Origin: CAYHVK01 sp964360255
GTDB taxonomy: Bacteria; Bdellovibrionota; Bdellovibrionia; Bdellovibrionales; UBA1609
Assembly (NCBI GenBank): GCA_964360255.1
Contig: CAYHVK010000001.1
Location: 124,001 to 188,000 of the forward strand
Direction: 5' to 3'
Length of the DNA: 64,000 nt
In this document: piece after piece, positions 51,242 to 60,358 of the stretch
Layout: each line of letters starts with the position of its first letter
Position numbering within the stretch: the stretch's first letter is position 1
The notes under the pieces: model-generated
Told to the model about the DNA's origin: nothing
Seen by the model: only the letters and a program-made list of their open reading frames with translations
Databases searched by the model: none
Program-made: the position numbers and the translations under genes

Positions 51242-52159
51242 ATGAAAACAAAAAATTTAAATCTAGTTCTGCTTTTAGGCTCTGTATTGCTCATAACAGG
51301 TTGCGGCTCATCAGCCTCATCACTTACTAATCCACCTGAAAAAGCCTGTTATGAAACTGGTTGTGCCGCTATTGTTGGTGCCCAAAAGATAGTCGATCCG
51401 AAAAAAGAATATGTTTATCCCGATAACAGTCAGTTCCCGGATAAAGGCAAACGCGAGCAATACCGAGCCCCGTATGCTTTTCTTGATCTTTCTCAAGTGA
51501 GTGGTAACTTAGCTTTATCAAAAAACTTCCGCCTCAGTGATTTCGCCATTCCGCAAAAAGGTCGTTACGGACTCGTACTCCCTCAATTAGTTAAAATGGT
51601 TCAGAACATGCACAACAAACTTGGAACGGGACTTCGCATCACGAGTGGTTATCGTAGCCCTGGCTACAACTCCGGCACTCCTGATTCAGCTTCTTGGTCA
51701 CGTCACACTTATGGCGACGCCGTAGATATTCAGCACGCAAAACGCTCACTCAAACAATTGCGCACGGCTTGTGTAGAAAATAAAGCTTCGTTCTTTCTTT
51801 TATATCCGAAACACATTCACTGCGATTGGCGCTCGGTTCCTCTTGATCCGGCATTTTACCCGCCGTCTGTATCACAACCGAATCCTGAACAAGCGCTTGA
51901 AAATAACCAGTTAGCCATGACAAAAGGCAGTAAGATTATCTTCTCACCTGTTAACAATGGGATTCAAATTGCGACGGTTTTACCTCTGACAGATCTTGAA
52001 GGTGTACCAGTTCACGAATGGGTTATTCATTCACCGAGCGGCAAAGTTTACGAGTTTATCGACTCACAAATACAGTTCATTCCTCAAGAATTTGGCACTT
52101 ACCATGTTGAAGTTAAGGTTGGAGATTTCTTTACTCTGCAAGCCCGCTTCAACTGGTAG
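51242..52159 (+). CDS. M15-family peptidase lipoprotein
   Basis: 305 residues from the ATG at 51242. The signal ends in the lipobox LITGC. The middle domain is a peptidase M15A-type fold with LRITSGYRSPGYN, SWSRHTYGDAVDI (zinc-binding His and Asp) and HIHCDWR (zinc-binding His), acting on peptidoglycan peptides as a D-Ala-D-Ala or L,D-carboxypeptidase. A C-terminal beta-sandwich of about 90 residues follows. Such enzymes can trim the cell wall of self or prey. Confidence 0.85.
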   Translation: MKTKNLNLVLLLGSVLLITGCGSSASSLTNPPEKACYETGCAAIVGAQKIVDPKKEYVYPDNSQFPDKGKREQYRAPYAFLDLSQVSGNLALSKNFRLSDFAIPQKGRYGLVLPQLVKMVQNMHNKLGTGLRITSGYRSPGYNSGTPDSASWSRHTYGDAVDIQHAKRSLKQLRTACVENKASFFLLYPKHIHCDWRSVPLDPAFYPPSVSQPNPEQALENNQLAMTKGSKIIFSPVNNGIQIATVLPLTDLEGVPVHEWVIHSPSGKVYEFIDSQIQFIPQEFGTYHVEVKVGDFFTLQARFNW

Positions 52160-52315
52160 CCCGACTTACAGCACGAAAATGAAGAGGGGCCCGACTTTCC
52201 TGTTTTCAACCCGATATTTCTTATGATAGTTTGCGATTGTCCCGTTACTAAGAAGGAATGGTTCCCTCTGAGACGGCAATTTAGTGAAGTGACATATTTC
52301 AGGAGGTCATTCTTC

Positions 52316-52675
52316 ATGGGTAAAAAGTTATTCGTTGGCAACTTGCCATACACAGCAGACGATTCATCATTACAAACGCTTTTCGCAAGCGTTGGAACAG
52401 TTGAATCTGCACGCGTAATCGTTGATCGCGAAACAGGCCGCAGCAAGGGCTTTGGATTCGTTGAAATGTCATCAGATGATGAAGCTCAAAAAGCAGTTTC
52501 AAATCTTGATGGACAAGATCTTAACGGTCGTAACATTCGCGTAACAGAAGCTCGTCCTCAAGAGCCTCGCACTGGCGGCGGCGGTGGTCGTGGTTTCGGT
52601 GGTGGCGGACGCGGCGGCGGTGACCGTGGTGGTCGCGGCGGTGGCGGACGTGGTGGCTACGGCGATCGCGATTAA
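52316..52675 (+). CDS. RRM RNA-binding protein with RGG tail
   Basis: 119 residues from the ATG at 52316 with AGGAGG nine bases ahead. One RRM domain (residues 3-81) has RNP2 LFVGNLPY and RNP1 KGFGFVEM; the tail (85-119) is almost only Gly and Arg, an RGG box. It resembles the cold-induced RNA-binding proteins of cyanobacteria and others and may act as an RNA chaperone. The gap before it (52160-52315) could hold a structured leader, but I see no known riboswitch. A strong terminator follows. Confidence 0.9.
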   Translation: MGKKLFVGNLPYTADDSSLQTLFASVGTVESARVIVDRETGRSKGFGFVEMSSDDEAQKAVSNLDGQDLNGRNIRVTEARPQEPRTGGGGGRGFGGGGRGGGDRGGRGGGGRGGYGDRD

Positions 52676-52701
52676 TCACTCAGGCTGCGAATAGCAAAAT
52701 T

Positions 52702-52734
52702 AAAAAAGGAGCTTTTTAGAAGCTCCTTTTTTTA
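52702..52734. terminator. Bidirectional intrinsic terminator
   Basis: Thirteen-base arms, AAAAAAGGAGCTT and AAGCTCCTTTTTT, around a five-base loop. Serves the RRM gene and the convergent nuclease gene. Confidence 0.85.
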
Positions 52735-52740
52735 TGCCGA

Positions 52741-53190
52741 CTAATGGAACTTTTCGGGATTTAATTTAGCTTCGAGAATAATTTGAATGGCTTTTTTCTG
52801 AGTGAGCTGGCCATCACGAACGGCATTGAATACTTCTTGCTCTAAGTACGGACGCAGCGCTTTTATTTTTCTATGCTCAGGCCATAAATTAGACGAATCG
52901 TTGCTGCCGCCAATTGAGAGTGGAATCAAATGATCGATTGTATACTCACCACGAAGCGCCACAGGAACCTTATACTCTTCATAGATGGCCGTACGCTGAA
53001 AATAGCTCACATTGCGCTGGCAGTACGGGATCTTTTCTTGATAACGAAGCTCTGCAAAATCAGGGTCTTTTTGATCACACAGTTCACCGGGCGTTTGAAC
53101 TTCATTTGGAACTTTTGGCTTAATGCTATCAATAAAGGCGTAAGACGATATCGAAAGGCTTAGAATTATGGCTAAAATAGTCTGAACCAA
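52741..53190 (-). CDS. Secreted HNH nuclease
   Basis: 149 residues with a signal peptide (residues 1-18). The HNH motif is YTIDHLIPLSIGGSNDSSNL with the metal- and DNA-binding region WPEHRKIK. The export signal suggests digestion of DNA outside the cytoplasm, for example prey DNA. Two cysteines (CDQ, CQR) may form a disulfide. Confidence 0.8.
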   Translation of the reverse strand: MVQTILAIILSLSISSYAFIDSIKPKVPNEVQTPGELCDQKDPDFAELRYQEKIPYCQRNVSYFQRTAIYEEYKVPVALRGEYTIDHLIPLSIGGSNDSSNLWPEHRKIKALRPYLEQEVFNAVRDGQLTQKKAIQIILEAKLNPEKFH

Positions 53191-53333
53191 ATGCCCCCCT
53201 AGAATTTTGTAAACTCAATGTTGTAGTGAATGCAGTTTAGAAAATTCCGCCCCTGTTTACGATTAAAAAAACTCAGTCCTTGAAAAAAAACTATATCAGT
53301 AGTCTAAAAAGATAGCAGGAGTAGGATAAGTCT

Positions 53334-54722
53334 ATGAAAATACTAGTAACAGGCGGAACAGGTTTTTTAGGACATCAATTACTCAATGCGCTAATCGAGA
53401 AGAATCATGAGCTCGTCCTCACAAGCCGCAAACAAAACATCAGCTTTCAGCCCTTTCCGGCGCAAATTATTGAATGGCCCATAGATTTCAATAAATCAAA
53501 AGACAGCCTACAAACCATCGACGCTGTTATTCATCTTGCAGGCGAAAACATTGCAGACGGTCGCTGGAGCGAGGAGCGCAAAAAAGCTATCCTTAATTCT
53601 CGGGTGAGTGGCACGCAAAGCGTAGTGGATCTCATTCGTCGTTTGCCGACCATTAAAACTTTTATCTCGTCATCGGCGATTGGTTATTATGGCGATAATA
53701 AAAAAGATGAACTCACTGAAGATTCACCGGCTGGCCGCGGCTTTCTCGCCGAGGTCTGCAAAGCTTGGGAAGACGAAGCTCATAGGGCGGATCGCCCTGA
53801 TTTACGCACGGTTATTCTTCGCACGGGCGTGGTCTTAGGGCGCGCCAGTGGTGTTCTTGGTAAGATGGAGCCTCTCTACCGCAATAAAGTCGGCGGCCCT
53901 ATTGGATCGGGCGAGCAGTTTATGAGCTGGATTCATGAGCGCGATTGGGTGCGCGCGGTGATTCATTGCTTAGAAAATAAATCTCTCACTGGGCCAGTGA
54001 ATTTAACCGCTCCACAACCCGTTTCAAATAAAGGCTTCTCACGTGAGATGGCTAAATTGTTTAAGCAGCCGGTGCAAATTCCCGCTCCTGCAATTGCGCT
54101 GAAGTTAGCCATGGGTGAAATGGCGGCCATTGCACTTGAAGGGCAATTTGCTCTGCCTAAAAAACTTCAGGATTCTAACTTCTCATTTGAATTTAACGAA
54201 CTCGAACGCGCCCTTGAAAATCTTTATGATATCCACCCCGAGAGTCCCGATAAAATTCACACTCCCGATGATTTGTTTGCCTGCACACAATGGGTGCCGC
54301 GACCACCAAATGAAGTTTTTCAGTTCTTTTGCGATGAGACAAACTTAGAGGCACTGACTCCCCCACTTTTGAATTTTCATGTAAGAAATAAATCGACGCA
54401 GAAAATCGGCAAAGGCACTTTGATCAATTATGATTTGAAAATTCGTGGCATCCCCCTGACTTGGCAAACGCTCATTGACGATTGGAGTCCGCCTCATCAA
54501 TTCACTGACGAACAATTGAAAGGCCCTTACAAGAAGTGGCTTCATACGCACACCTTTGCCCCTGCTTGCGGCGGCACTCTTATGCGTGATCGCATTCGTT
54601 ATCGTCTTCCACTGGGAGCCTTCGGCCGCATCGGCGGTCATTGGCTGGTAAGAAAAGATATTGAGAAGATATTTAATTACCGACGATCGGTGATTCGCGA
54701 GATGTTTAAGGCGAATACGTAG
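53334..54722 (+). CDS. SDR epimerase (TIGR01777) fused to an SRPBCC domain
   Basis: 462 residues. Residues 1-300 are an atypical short-chain dehydrogenase of the SDR39U1/YfcH type: LVTGGTGFLGHQLLNALI, IHLAGENIADGRW, SSSAIGYYG. Residues 310-460 are an SRPBCC (START-like) ligand-binding domain (WVPRPPNEVFQFFCDETNLEALTPP). These genes often accompany cfa in lipid-modification clusters, as here. Confidence 0.85.
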   Translation: MKILVTGGTGFLGHQLLNALIEKNHELVLTSRKQNISFQPFPAQIIEWPIDFNKSKDSLQTIDAVIHLAGENIADGRWSEERKKAILNSRVSGTQSVVDLIRRLPTIKTFISSSAIGYYGDNKKDELTEDSPAGRGFLAEVCKAWEDEAHRADRPDLRTVILRTGVVLGRASGVLGKMEPLYRNKVGGPIGSGEQFMSWIHERDWVRAVIHCLENKSLTGPVNLTAPQPVSNKGFSREMAKLFKQPVQIPAPAIALKLAMGEMAAIALEGQFALPKKLQDSNFSFEFNELERALENLYDIHPESPDKIHTPDDLFACTQWVPRPPNEVFQFFCDETNLEALTPPLLNFHVRNKSTQKIGKGTLINYDLKIRGIPLTWQTLIDDWSPPHQFTDEQLKGPYKKWLHTHTFAPACGGTLMRDRIRYRLPLGAFGRIGGHWLVRKDIEKIFNYRRSVIREMFKANT

Positions 54723-54733
54723 CAGAGAATAAA

Positions 54734-54825
54734 CTTCTTTGAGCCCTTGCGATGAACGGGAAGGATAAATCCTTTTTCTTTCACGAGGGGGAGGGGGAAA
54801 GTGCCCATCGCAAGAACTCAAGAAG
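54734..54825. repeat. Long imperfect inverted repeat
   Basis: In the 309-base gap between the SDR gene and cfa. CTTGCGATG (54746-54754) pairs with CATCGCAAG (54806-54814), extended outward by CTTCTTTGAG against CTCAAGAAG. The loop contains a purine-rich G/A stretch. It may terminate the SDR transcript. Confidence 0.55.
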
Positions 54826-54938
54826 CGAACATACGTTCAACAGCCCTGAACTAGAGCAATCCGAAAGCCACTCTCAAATGGCTATTAATTAGACATCAGT
54901 CGTATAAATTACAGGTTTAAAGAAAATTGGTAAATTCG

Positions 54939-54957
54939 GGTGCCTTTTTCGGGCACC
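54939..54957 (+). promoter_or_regulatory. Hairpin in the cfa leader
   Basis: GGTGCC, seven-base T-rich loop, GGCACC, about 75 bases before the cfa start. The GGTGCC core also occurs in the long palindrome at 6378-6442. The rest of this gap (54826-55031) holds a small AGCCA/TGGCT hairpin and no gene I can support. Confidence 0.4.
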
Positions 54958-55031
54958 TTGCGGTGGTCAAGCGATTGCAAATACCTAGAATAGATTGTAA
55001 TCAAGAAAGTGACTACGCAGAGGAGTTTACT

Positions 55032-56243
55032 GTGATTAAAGCGGCTTCTCTTTTCTCTAAGTTCTTTGATTCTCCATCGTTAGGCATCATGATCGTTCAA
55101 CAGGCCCTTCGCCAAATGCAATATGGCTCGGTCACGATCAAGGACCGCGATCATTCAATTCATGTTTTTAAGGGCAAAAAGCCTGGGCCCAACCCTGTCA
55201 TCACTGTTTATGACTGGAGCGGTATGCGCGACATCGTGAAGCGCGGCGATATCGGCACGGCTGAAGCCTACATGCAGAAGAAAATCGACGTTGAAGATAT
55301 CGGCGAATTTATCAACTGGGCTTGTCGCAATGAAAAGTCACTTAAAAAAGTGATCTACGGCCATTCGCTTTCGCTGATTAAAGAAAAAGTCTTTCATCTT
55401 CTCAACCGCAATTCGCGCCGCGGTTCTAAAAAGAATATCGAATTCCATTACGACTTAGGTAACGACTTCTATTCGCTTTGGCTGGATAAAACAAAGGCTT
55501 ACTCATCAGCCCTTTATAAAACTGGCAAAGAAACTTTAGAAGAGGCGCAAATTGCAAAATTCGATCGCATCATTGAGAAATTGCAGCCAAAAGCCGGGGC
55601 CAAAGTTTTAGAAATCGGCAGTGGCTGGGGTGGGTTTCTTGAGCGCCTTATGCTCAACACAAAAGCAACTTACTACGGAATCACTCTTTCAAGCGAACAA
55701 CACGAGTACTGCCAAGAGCTGATTGCTAAAAATGGCTGGAGCGATCGTGCCCGGGTTGAAATTATCGACTACCGAGATGTGCATGAGAAATTTGACCATG
55801 TGGTTTCAGTAGAAATGGTTGAAGCTGTTGGTTACGAGTACTGGAGCTCTTACATTGAGTCTATTCGCAATTGCCTCATCAAAGACGGAACTGGCCTTAT
55901 TCAGGCCATTTCAATTCGTGCCGATTTATTTAAAGATTACTTACGCGGAACAGATTTTATTCAGCAGTACATTTTTCCGGGCGGAGTGCTGGTGAACATT
56001 CCGGAATTCATAGGGCTGATGAAGCAAAATAATCTGATGACCCAAGAGATCTTCTCAATGCGTGAGTCTTACGCTGAAACCTTGAAAACTTGGGCGAATA
56101 ACATGCGGCTTGTGAAAGAAGATGTAATGAAGCTTGGGTTCGACGAACGCTTCTACCGCATGTGGCTTTTCTATTTCGGTTATTGCGAAGGCGCCTTCTT
56201 GGGCGAAAGAATCGACATCTCTCAGATCTATTTCAAAGGCTAA
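55032..56243 (+). CDS. cfa: Cyclopropane-fatty-acid phospholipid synthase
   Basis: SAM-dependent enzyme of 403 residues that adds a methylene bridge to unsaturated phospholipid acyl chains. I start it at GTG 55032, which has GAGGAG seven bases ahead; the open frame upstream is weakly coding. FHYDLGNDFYSLWLDKT, VLEIGSGWGGFLERLM, YGITLSSEQHEYC, VSVEMVEAVGYEYW and YIFPGGVL are the family blocks. Linked to the SDR-SRPBCC gene upstream; followed by copy 2 of the 76-base hairpin repeat. Confidence 0.92.
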   Translation: MIKAASLFSKFFDSPSLGIMIVQQALRQMQYGSVTIKDRDHSIHVFKGKKPGPNPVITVYDWSGMRDIVKRGDIGTAEAYMQKKIDVEDIGEFINWACRNEKSLKKVIYGHSLSLIKEKVFHLLNRNSRRGSKKNIEFHYDLGNDFYSLWLDKTKAYSSALYKTGKETLEEAQIAKFDRIIEKLQPKAGAKVLEIGSGWGGFLERLMLNTKATYYGITLSSEQHEYCQELIAKNGWSDRARVEIIDYRDVHEKFDHVVSVEMVEAVGYEYWSSYIESIRNCLIKDGTGLIQAISIRADLFKDYLRGTDFIQQYIFPGGVLVNIPEFIGLMKQNNLMTQEIFSMRESYAETLKTWANNMRLVKEDVMKLGFDERFYRMWLFYFGYCEGAFLGERIDISQIYFKG

Positions 56244-56251
56244 GTTCTGCT

Positions 56252-56327
56252 GCATACAGACGACGTTCGATAGTGGGCAAAGTCGAGGTGTACTGCTCGT
56301 GCCCGTTATCGAACGTCGTCTGTAGGC
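56252..56327. repeat. 76-base hairpin repeat, copy 2
   Basis: Arms 56252-56279 and 56300-56327 with a 20-base loop, same orientation as copy 1 at 20173-20248. The left arms of the two copies are identical over all 28 bases; the right arms differ at five positions and the loops share only their ends. It lies nine bases after cfa, between convergent genes. Confidence 0.85.
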
Positions 56328-56381
56328 GTAAATATGCTCATCTTTCGTCAACATTAAAATTATTAATTTTAAATTCGCCTT

Positions 56382-57326
56382 CTAATTGGCGGTCAGCTCA
56401 AACACATGGCGGATTTTTTTATCTCTAAAATCAAACGGTAAGGTGTCGTCGCTGATGTTGCGCACGCTCACAAGGCTTGGCACTCTTACATCCATTTTAA
56501 AACTGCGTTTGTTATTTGAGAAAATAATCGTGCCACCGGGCTTTAAAAATTCGAGACCTTGTTTAATTAAGCTATAGTGATCGCGCTCGACCTCAAAAGT
56601 TCCGTCCATGCTTTTTGAATTTGAGAATGTAGGCGGATCGATCAAAATTAAATCGTACATTCCGCGATAATCAGGATTTTTCTGCTGATCGCGCATCCAC
56701 TCTAGAACATCGGCGATGATAAATTCATGTTCATCTGGGCGAAGTTTATTGAGCTCGAAATTATCTTGGGCCCATTCTGAATATGTGTTTGATAAGTCGA
56801 CGCTGGTCGTGCGCGCTCCACCCAAAGCGGCGAAAACACTCACGCTGGCCGTGTATGAAAACAAATTCAAGAAGCGAGTGCCTGGCTTTGAAGCTTTAAA
56901 AACTTTCTGCCTCACTAAGCGATGATCTAAGAAAAGGCCCGTATCGAGGTAATCATAGAGATTGACCCAAAATTTGGCCGGAGCCTCACGCACCACAATG
57001 TGCTGCTTGGCCTCGCCTAATTTCTGATACTGTTGGTTTTTCTCTGACTTTTGACGCTGCGGAGCACGTCGCTTTTCGATAATTTCTTTAGGGTTCACAA
57101 GTTCGCGAATTGCATTTTTTATGTCATCAAAATGGTGTTTTTTGTCCTCAGAAAAGTCGATTTCTTCTCGGCGATCCGAGAGAACCACATACTCCCCATA
57201 TATATCCACAATAAAAGGGTACTCTGGGATGTCCCGATCATAGATTCGGTAGGCTTCGATGCCATGCTTTGCGGCCCATGGCTGGCACCTTTTTAGGTTC
57301 TTTTGTAAACGGTTCGATATCTCCAA
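56382..57326 (-). CDS. rlmK: 23S rRNA m7G2069 methyltransferase
   Basis: 314 residues matching the RlmK half of E. coli RlmKL: EISNRLQKNLKRCQPWA, AYRIYDRDIPEYP, NQQYQKLGE, WVNLYDYLDTGLFLDHR, FLNLFSYTASVSV and LIDPPTFSNSKSM. Here RlmK stands alone, without the RlmL (m2G2445) half, as in many bacteria. SAM-binding motif near residues 152-165. Confidence 0.9.
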   Translation of the reverse strand: MEISNRLQKNLKRCQPWAAKHGIEAYRIYDRDIPEYPFIVDIYGEYVVLSDRREEIDFSEDKKHHFDDIKNAIRELVNPKEIIEKRRAPQRQKSEKNQQYQKLGEAKQHIVVREAPAKFWVNLYDYLDTGLFLDHRLVRQKVFKASKPGTRFLNLFSYTASVSVFAALGGARTTSVDLSNTYSEWAQDNFELNKLRPDEHEFIIADVLEWMRDQQKNPDYRGMYDLILIDPPTFSNSKSMDGTFEVERDHYSLIKQGLEFLKPGGTIIFSNNKRSFKMDVRVPSLVSVRNISDDTLPFDFRDKKIRHVFELTAN

Positions 57327-57431
57327 AACTGCCTGCCTACGAGAGTGAATTATTCAGTTGATCGGATATCACGTTCCGACTAAGTAGTAACCTTCTATTA
57401 GAAATTTATTAGACCATGAGGGGAATTTTAC

Positions 57432-58967
57432 ATGAGTCAATTTGTAGCCAATAAACTGAGAGGCAAGGAATTTTTCGGCCACCCAGTGGGACTGTATTTC
57501 TTGTTCTTCGCAGAAATGTGGGAACGTATGTCGTACTACGGTATGCGGGCGCTTCTCGTTATGTACATGGTGACTTACTTGTTACCGAACCCTGAGAAAG
57601 CTGATGCGGTTCTCGGACTTGGTTTTCTTCGCAATGCTCTTGAGTCAGGCTTTGGCCCTCTCGAAACGCAGCCCTTCGCTTCACATATTTACGGCCTCTA
57701 CACTGGCTTCGTTTACCTCTCACCTTTCTTCGGCGGTATTTTAGCTGATAGAATCTGGGGCAAACGTAAGAGCGTTTATATCGGTGGTGCCCTCATGGCT
57801 ATCGGTCACGCCTTGATGGCGGTAGAAAGTCTTTTCTTACCAGCTCTCTTCTTCTTGATCTTAGGTAACGGAGCCTTCAAACCGAATATTTCTACGCAAG
57901 TGGGAGCGCTCTACCCTAAAGGTGATAACCGTCGTGATGGCGCTTTCACAATCTTCTACATGGGTATTAACTTAGGTGCGTTCTTCTCACCTTGGCTTTG
58001 CAAAACTTTTGCAGTTTGGCTCTGTAACCAAATGGGAATCACAGATCCAGGAACTCCATGGCACATGGGCTTCAGCTTAGCTGGTATCGGTATGGTTATC
58101 GGTCTTGTGACTTATCACTTGGGCCGTGAGCTTGTTCCGGTTGAAGATAAATCAACTTTGGCACCAGAATCAAAACGCATGGGCATTCTTGTTAAGTGCG
58201 TAGCTGGCCTCCTTGGTTTTATGGCCGCCTTCATGGTTATTTTGATGTTACCAACTGTAGTTAAAGTCGCAGTTGTTGCGGCAATTATCGTCGGTACAGT
58301 TATCGCCATCAAAAAAGTGGATGGTGCTGAAGATCGCTCGCGTGTGGCAGCACTCGTTATTCTTTGCGTAGGTACAATTTTCTTCTGGGCGATTTTCGAG
58401 CAGCAAGGAAACACTCTACAACTTTGGGCTGACGAAAAAGCCGACTGGGCTCGTCTCGGTCTTGATGCTGAAATTTATCAGTCATTCAACCCGTTCTTCA
58501 TCTTCGTATTTGCTCCTTTATTAGATACTTGGTGGAACTACCGTGCCGCTCGCGGTAAGAAATCATCTTCAGTTCGTAAGATGGGTATCGGCGCCATGCT
58601 CGCTGGCGCGGCTTTCTTAGTTGTGCCTCTCGCTTCAAGTATGATCACTCTTGATAAATCACTCGTGAACATGGGCTGGTTAGCTCTTACAACTTGGATG
58701 TTCACTATGGGTGAACTCTACTTGTCTCCAATTGGCCTCAGCTTCGTAACGAAAGTTGCACCAGCTCGTTTGATGTCAATGATGATGGGTATGTGGTTCT
58801 TGTCTTCGTTCTTCGGCAACTATTTAGCGGGCGCTCTTGGCTCTCTCTACAGTTCATTATCGCAAAATCAGTTCTTCTTACTCTTCGCGGTTATGGGCGG
58901 TCTTGTTGGCATCTTCTTCTTCATCGCTGAAGGAAAGCTCCAGAAGATTGTTGGTAACGACGTTTAG
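57432..58967 (+). CDS. Proton-dependent peptide transporter, POT family
   Basis: MFS transporter of 511 residues with 12-14 transmembrane helices. The PTR2 signatures are visible: FLFFAEMWERMSYYGMRALL (with the ExxER proton motif) and ADRIWGKRKS, then FTIFYMGINLGAFFSP. It imports di- and tripeptides with protons, which suits an organism living on protein hydrolysate. A hairpin follows the stop. Confidence 0.9.
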   Translation: MSQFVANKLRGKEFFGHPVGLYFLFFAEMWERMSYYGMRALLVMYMVTYLLPNPEKADAVLGLGFLRNALESGFGPLETQPFASHIYGLYTGFVYLSPFFGGILADRIWGKRKSVYIGGALMAIGHALMAVESLFLPALFFLILGNGAFKPNISTQVGALYPKGDNRRDGAFTIFYMGINLGAFFSPWLCKTFAVWLCNQMGITDPGTPWHMGFSLAGIGMVIGLVTYHLGRELVPVEDKSTLAPESKRMGILVKCVAGLLGFMAAFMVILMLPTVVKVAVVAAIIVGTVIAIKKVDGAEDRSRVAALVILCVGTIFFWAIFEQQGNTLQLWADEKADWARLGLDAEIYQSFNPFFIFVFAPLLDTWWNYRAARGKKSSSVRKMGIGAMLAGAAFLVVPLASSMITLDKSLVNMGWLALTTWMFTMGELYLSPIGLSFVTKVAPARLMSMMMGMWFLSSFFGNYLAGALGSLYSSLSQNQFFLLFAVMGGLVGIFFFIAEGKLQKIVGNDV

Positions 58968-58981
58968 TTAAGTCTTCAGTA

Positions 58982-59004
58982 GGTCCCGAACAAACTTCGG
59001 GGCC
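58982..59004. terminator. Hairpin between convergent genes
   Basis: GGTCCCGAA, CAAAC, TTCGGGGCC: nine pairs with one G-T, 15 bases past the POT transporter stop; no T-run follows. Confidence 0.5.
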
Positions 59005-59018
59005 TCATTAGCGGCATT

Positions 59019-60257
59019 TTAGCGCTCAAAGACGAGCGCTGACTCGGGCACAGAAACCGGAATCTTCAGCTCCATTTGAAAAAAATCCTGAATCTCCATC
59101 TGCTGAAATTCATTAAACCTAAAAATATGATCTTGATTCAGACGAGCTAAGTAGGCGTTAAACTCCGGGGCCGACATCTCTTGCGATTTCCGCCAGAGGG
59201 CGGCTCCGAGAGTGGCTCTGATAACGGCTTCGTAATCATCAACGGTAAAATCATACTCGTGAAGACGCTGACGAATTTGGTCGGCAAATTTGTAAGTGTC
59301 TTTTTGCCATTTTTTAACACTCGTATGATTGCCGCCGTCTATATCGAGAGCCTCAACCATATCCGGATCATCAATGCCGATAGCAAGACCATATTCATTG
59401 AGCTGCGCTGGCACCATCACAAAATAAGAAACCATGGCATGCTCGCGTGCATAATCAACAGAAATGAAAGCCGAGTGGCGGCCATAAACTTTGGCCGCAT
59501 TATCAACTAAATCGAGTCCACTGGCCTCCCAACGCACGAAGAAAAAGACGTTGTCATCTTGTCGAAGAAACTCACTGTTAAAATCACGTTCGCTGTTTAG
59601 TCCACCCTGTCCACCGTATTCGGCTAAACGACGGCTGCTGATAATATTCTGACTCTCAATTACATTCTCATGGGAGTTGCGACGAAAGTTGAATTGCATT
59701 TTATCTAAGAAGGCCATAATTCCCGGATGCTTTACGTATTCGCGAGCTCCGTCTTGTGAAGGAATATTCTCAATGAAACGTTTGCGATTTTTTGCACTGA
59801 GCTTACGAAGATCTTCTTGGCCCGCGAGTTTGGGATTTGTTTTATAACCATGGGCTTCTAAGCTACGCTTAAGTGAAGCGCTACGAAGCTGCTCAAGGGC
59901 CGACGAGTCTTTAAACTGAGCCAGATAATCGCGGTGATAAACTTCACGCAAAGGCTCGCGCAATTCACGTTTGATCACATCGTCCCAATTGAAGCGAGCT
60001 TGGCCGGTGATTTTTTTATAAGAATCACGAAATGCAGCATTAGTATTGAAGAAGGCTTCTATACGGGCTTTTTCAAAGCGGCCGTACATAAACTTATCGT
60101 TAAAGCGCTGATAATCGGCTTTGGCGAGAAAGGTCTCGCATTTTTCAAAGCGTTCAAAGCGTGAGGCCTGACTGGGCTGGCCCCAAGAAATAAGCGCCAA
60201 CGCCACGGCGGTGAGCATGAAAAAAATAGTGGTCATTCGACTTTTTTTGTCAGTCAT
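59019..60257 (-). CDS. Large secreted protein of unknown function
   Basis: 412 residues with a signal peptide (hydrophobic residues 9-24, cleavage after QA near 31). The first 190 residues are helical and highly charged. The middle (about 195-285) has NSHENVIESQNIISSRRLAEYGGQ spread over its start, then NVFFFVRWE and RHSAFISVDY, a pattern that loosely recalls ADP-ribosyltransferase-like toxins but without residues I can assign as catalytic. No family recognised with confidence. Confidence 0.7.
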   Translation of the reverse strand: MTDKKSRMTTIFFMLTAVALALISWGQPSQASRFERFEKCETFLAKADYQRFNDKFMYGRFEKARIEAFFNTNAAFRDSYKKITGQARFNWDDVIKRELREPLREVYHRDYLAQFKDSSALEQLRSASLKRSLEAHGYKTNPKLAGQEDLRKLSAKNRKRFIENIPSQDGAREYVKHPGIMAFLDKMQFNFRRNSHENVIESQNIISSRRLAEYGGQGGLNSERDFNSEFLRQDDNVFFFVRWEASGLDLVDNAAKVYGRHSAFISVDYAREHAMVSYFVMVPAQLNEYGLAIGIDDPDMVEALDIDGGNHTSVKKWQKDTYKFADQIRQRLHEYDFTVDDYEAVIRATLGAALWRKSQEMSAPEFNAYLARLNQDHIFRFNEFQQMEIQDFFQMELKIPVSVPESALVFER

Positions 60258-60358
60258 CTCATACCTTTAGCTTGCAAATCATTTGTATTGGCTCTGGCTG
60301 TTCTCCCTCAGAGCCTTTGACTTTATTTGGGTAAGTTTGCGAAAAGTGTACCTGAAAT

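Noticed and set aside
54723..55031. tRNA or known small RNA in the largest intergenic gap
   Set aside because: No cloverleaf with a T-loop GTTC motif and CCA end could be folded by eye; only hairpins are visible.
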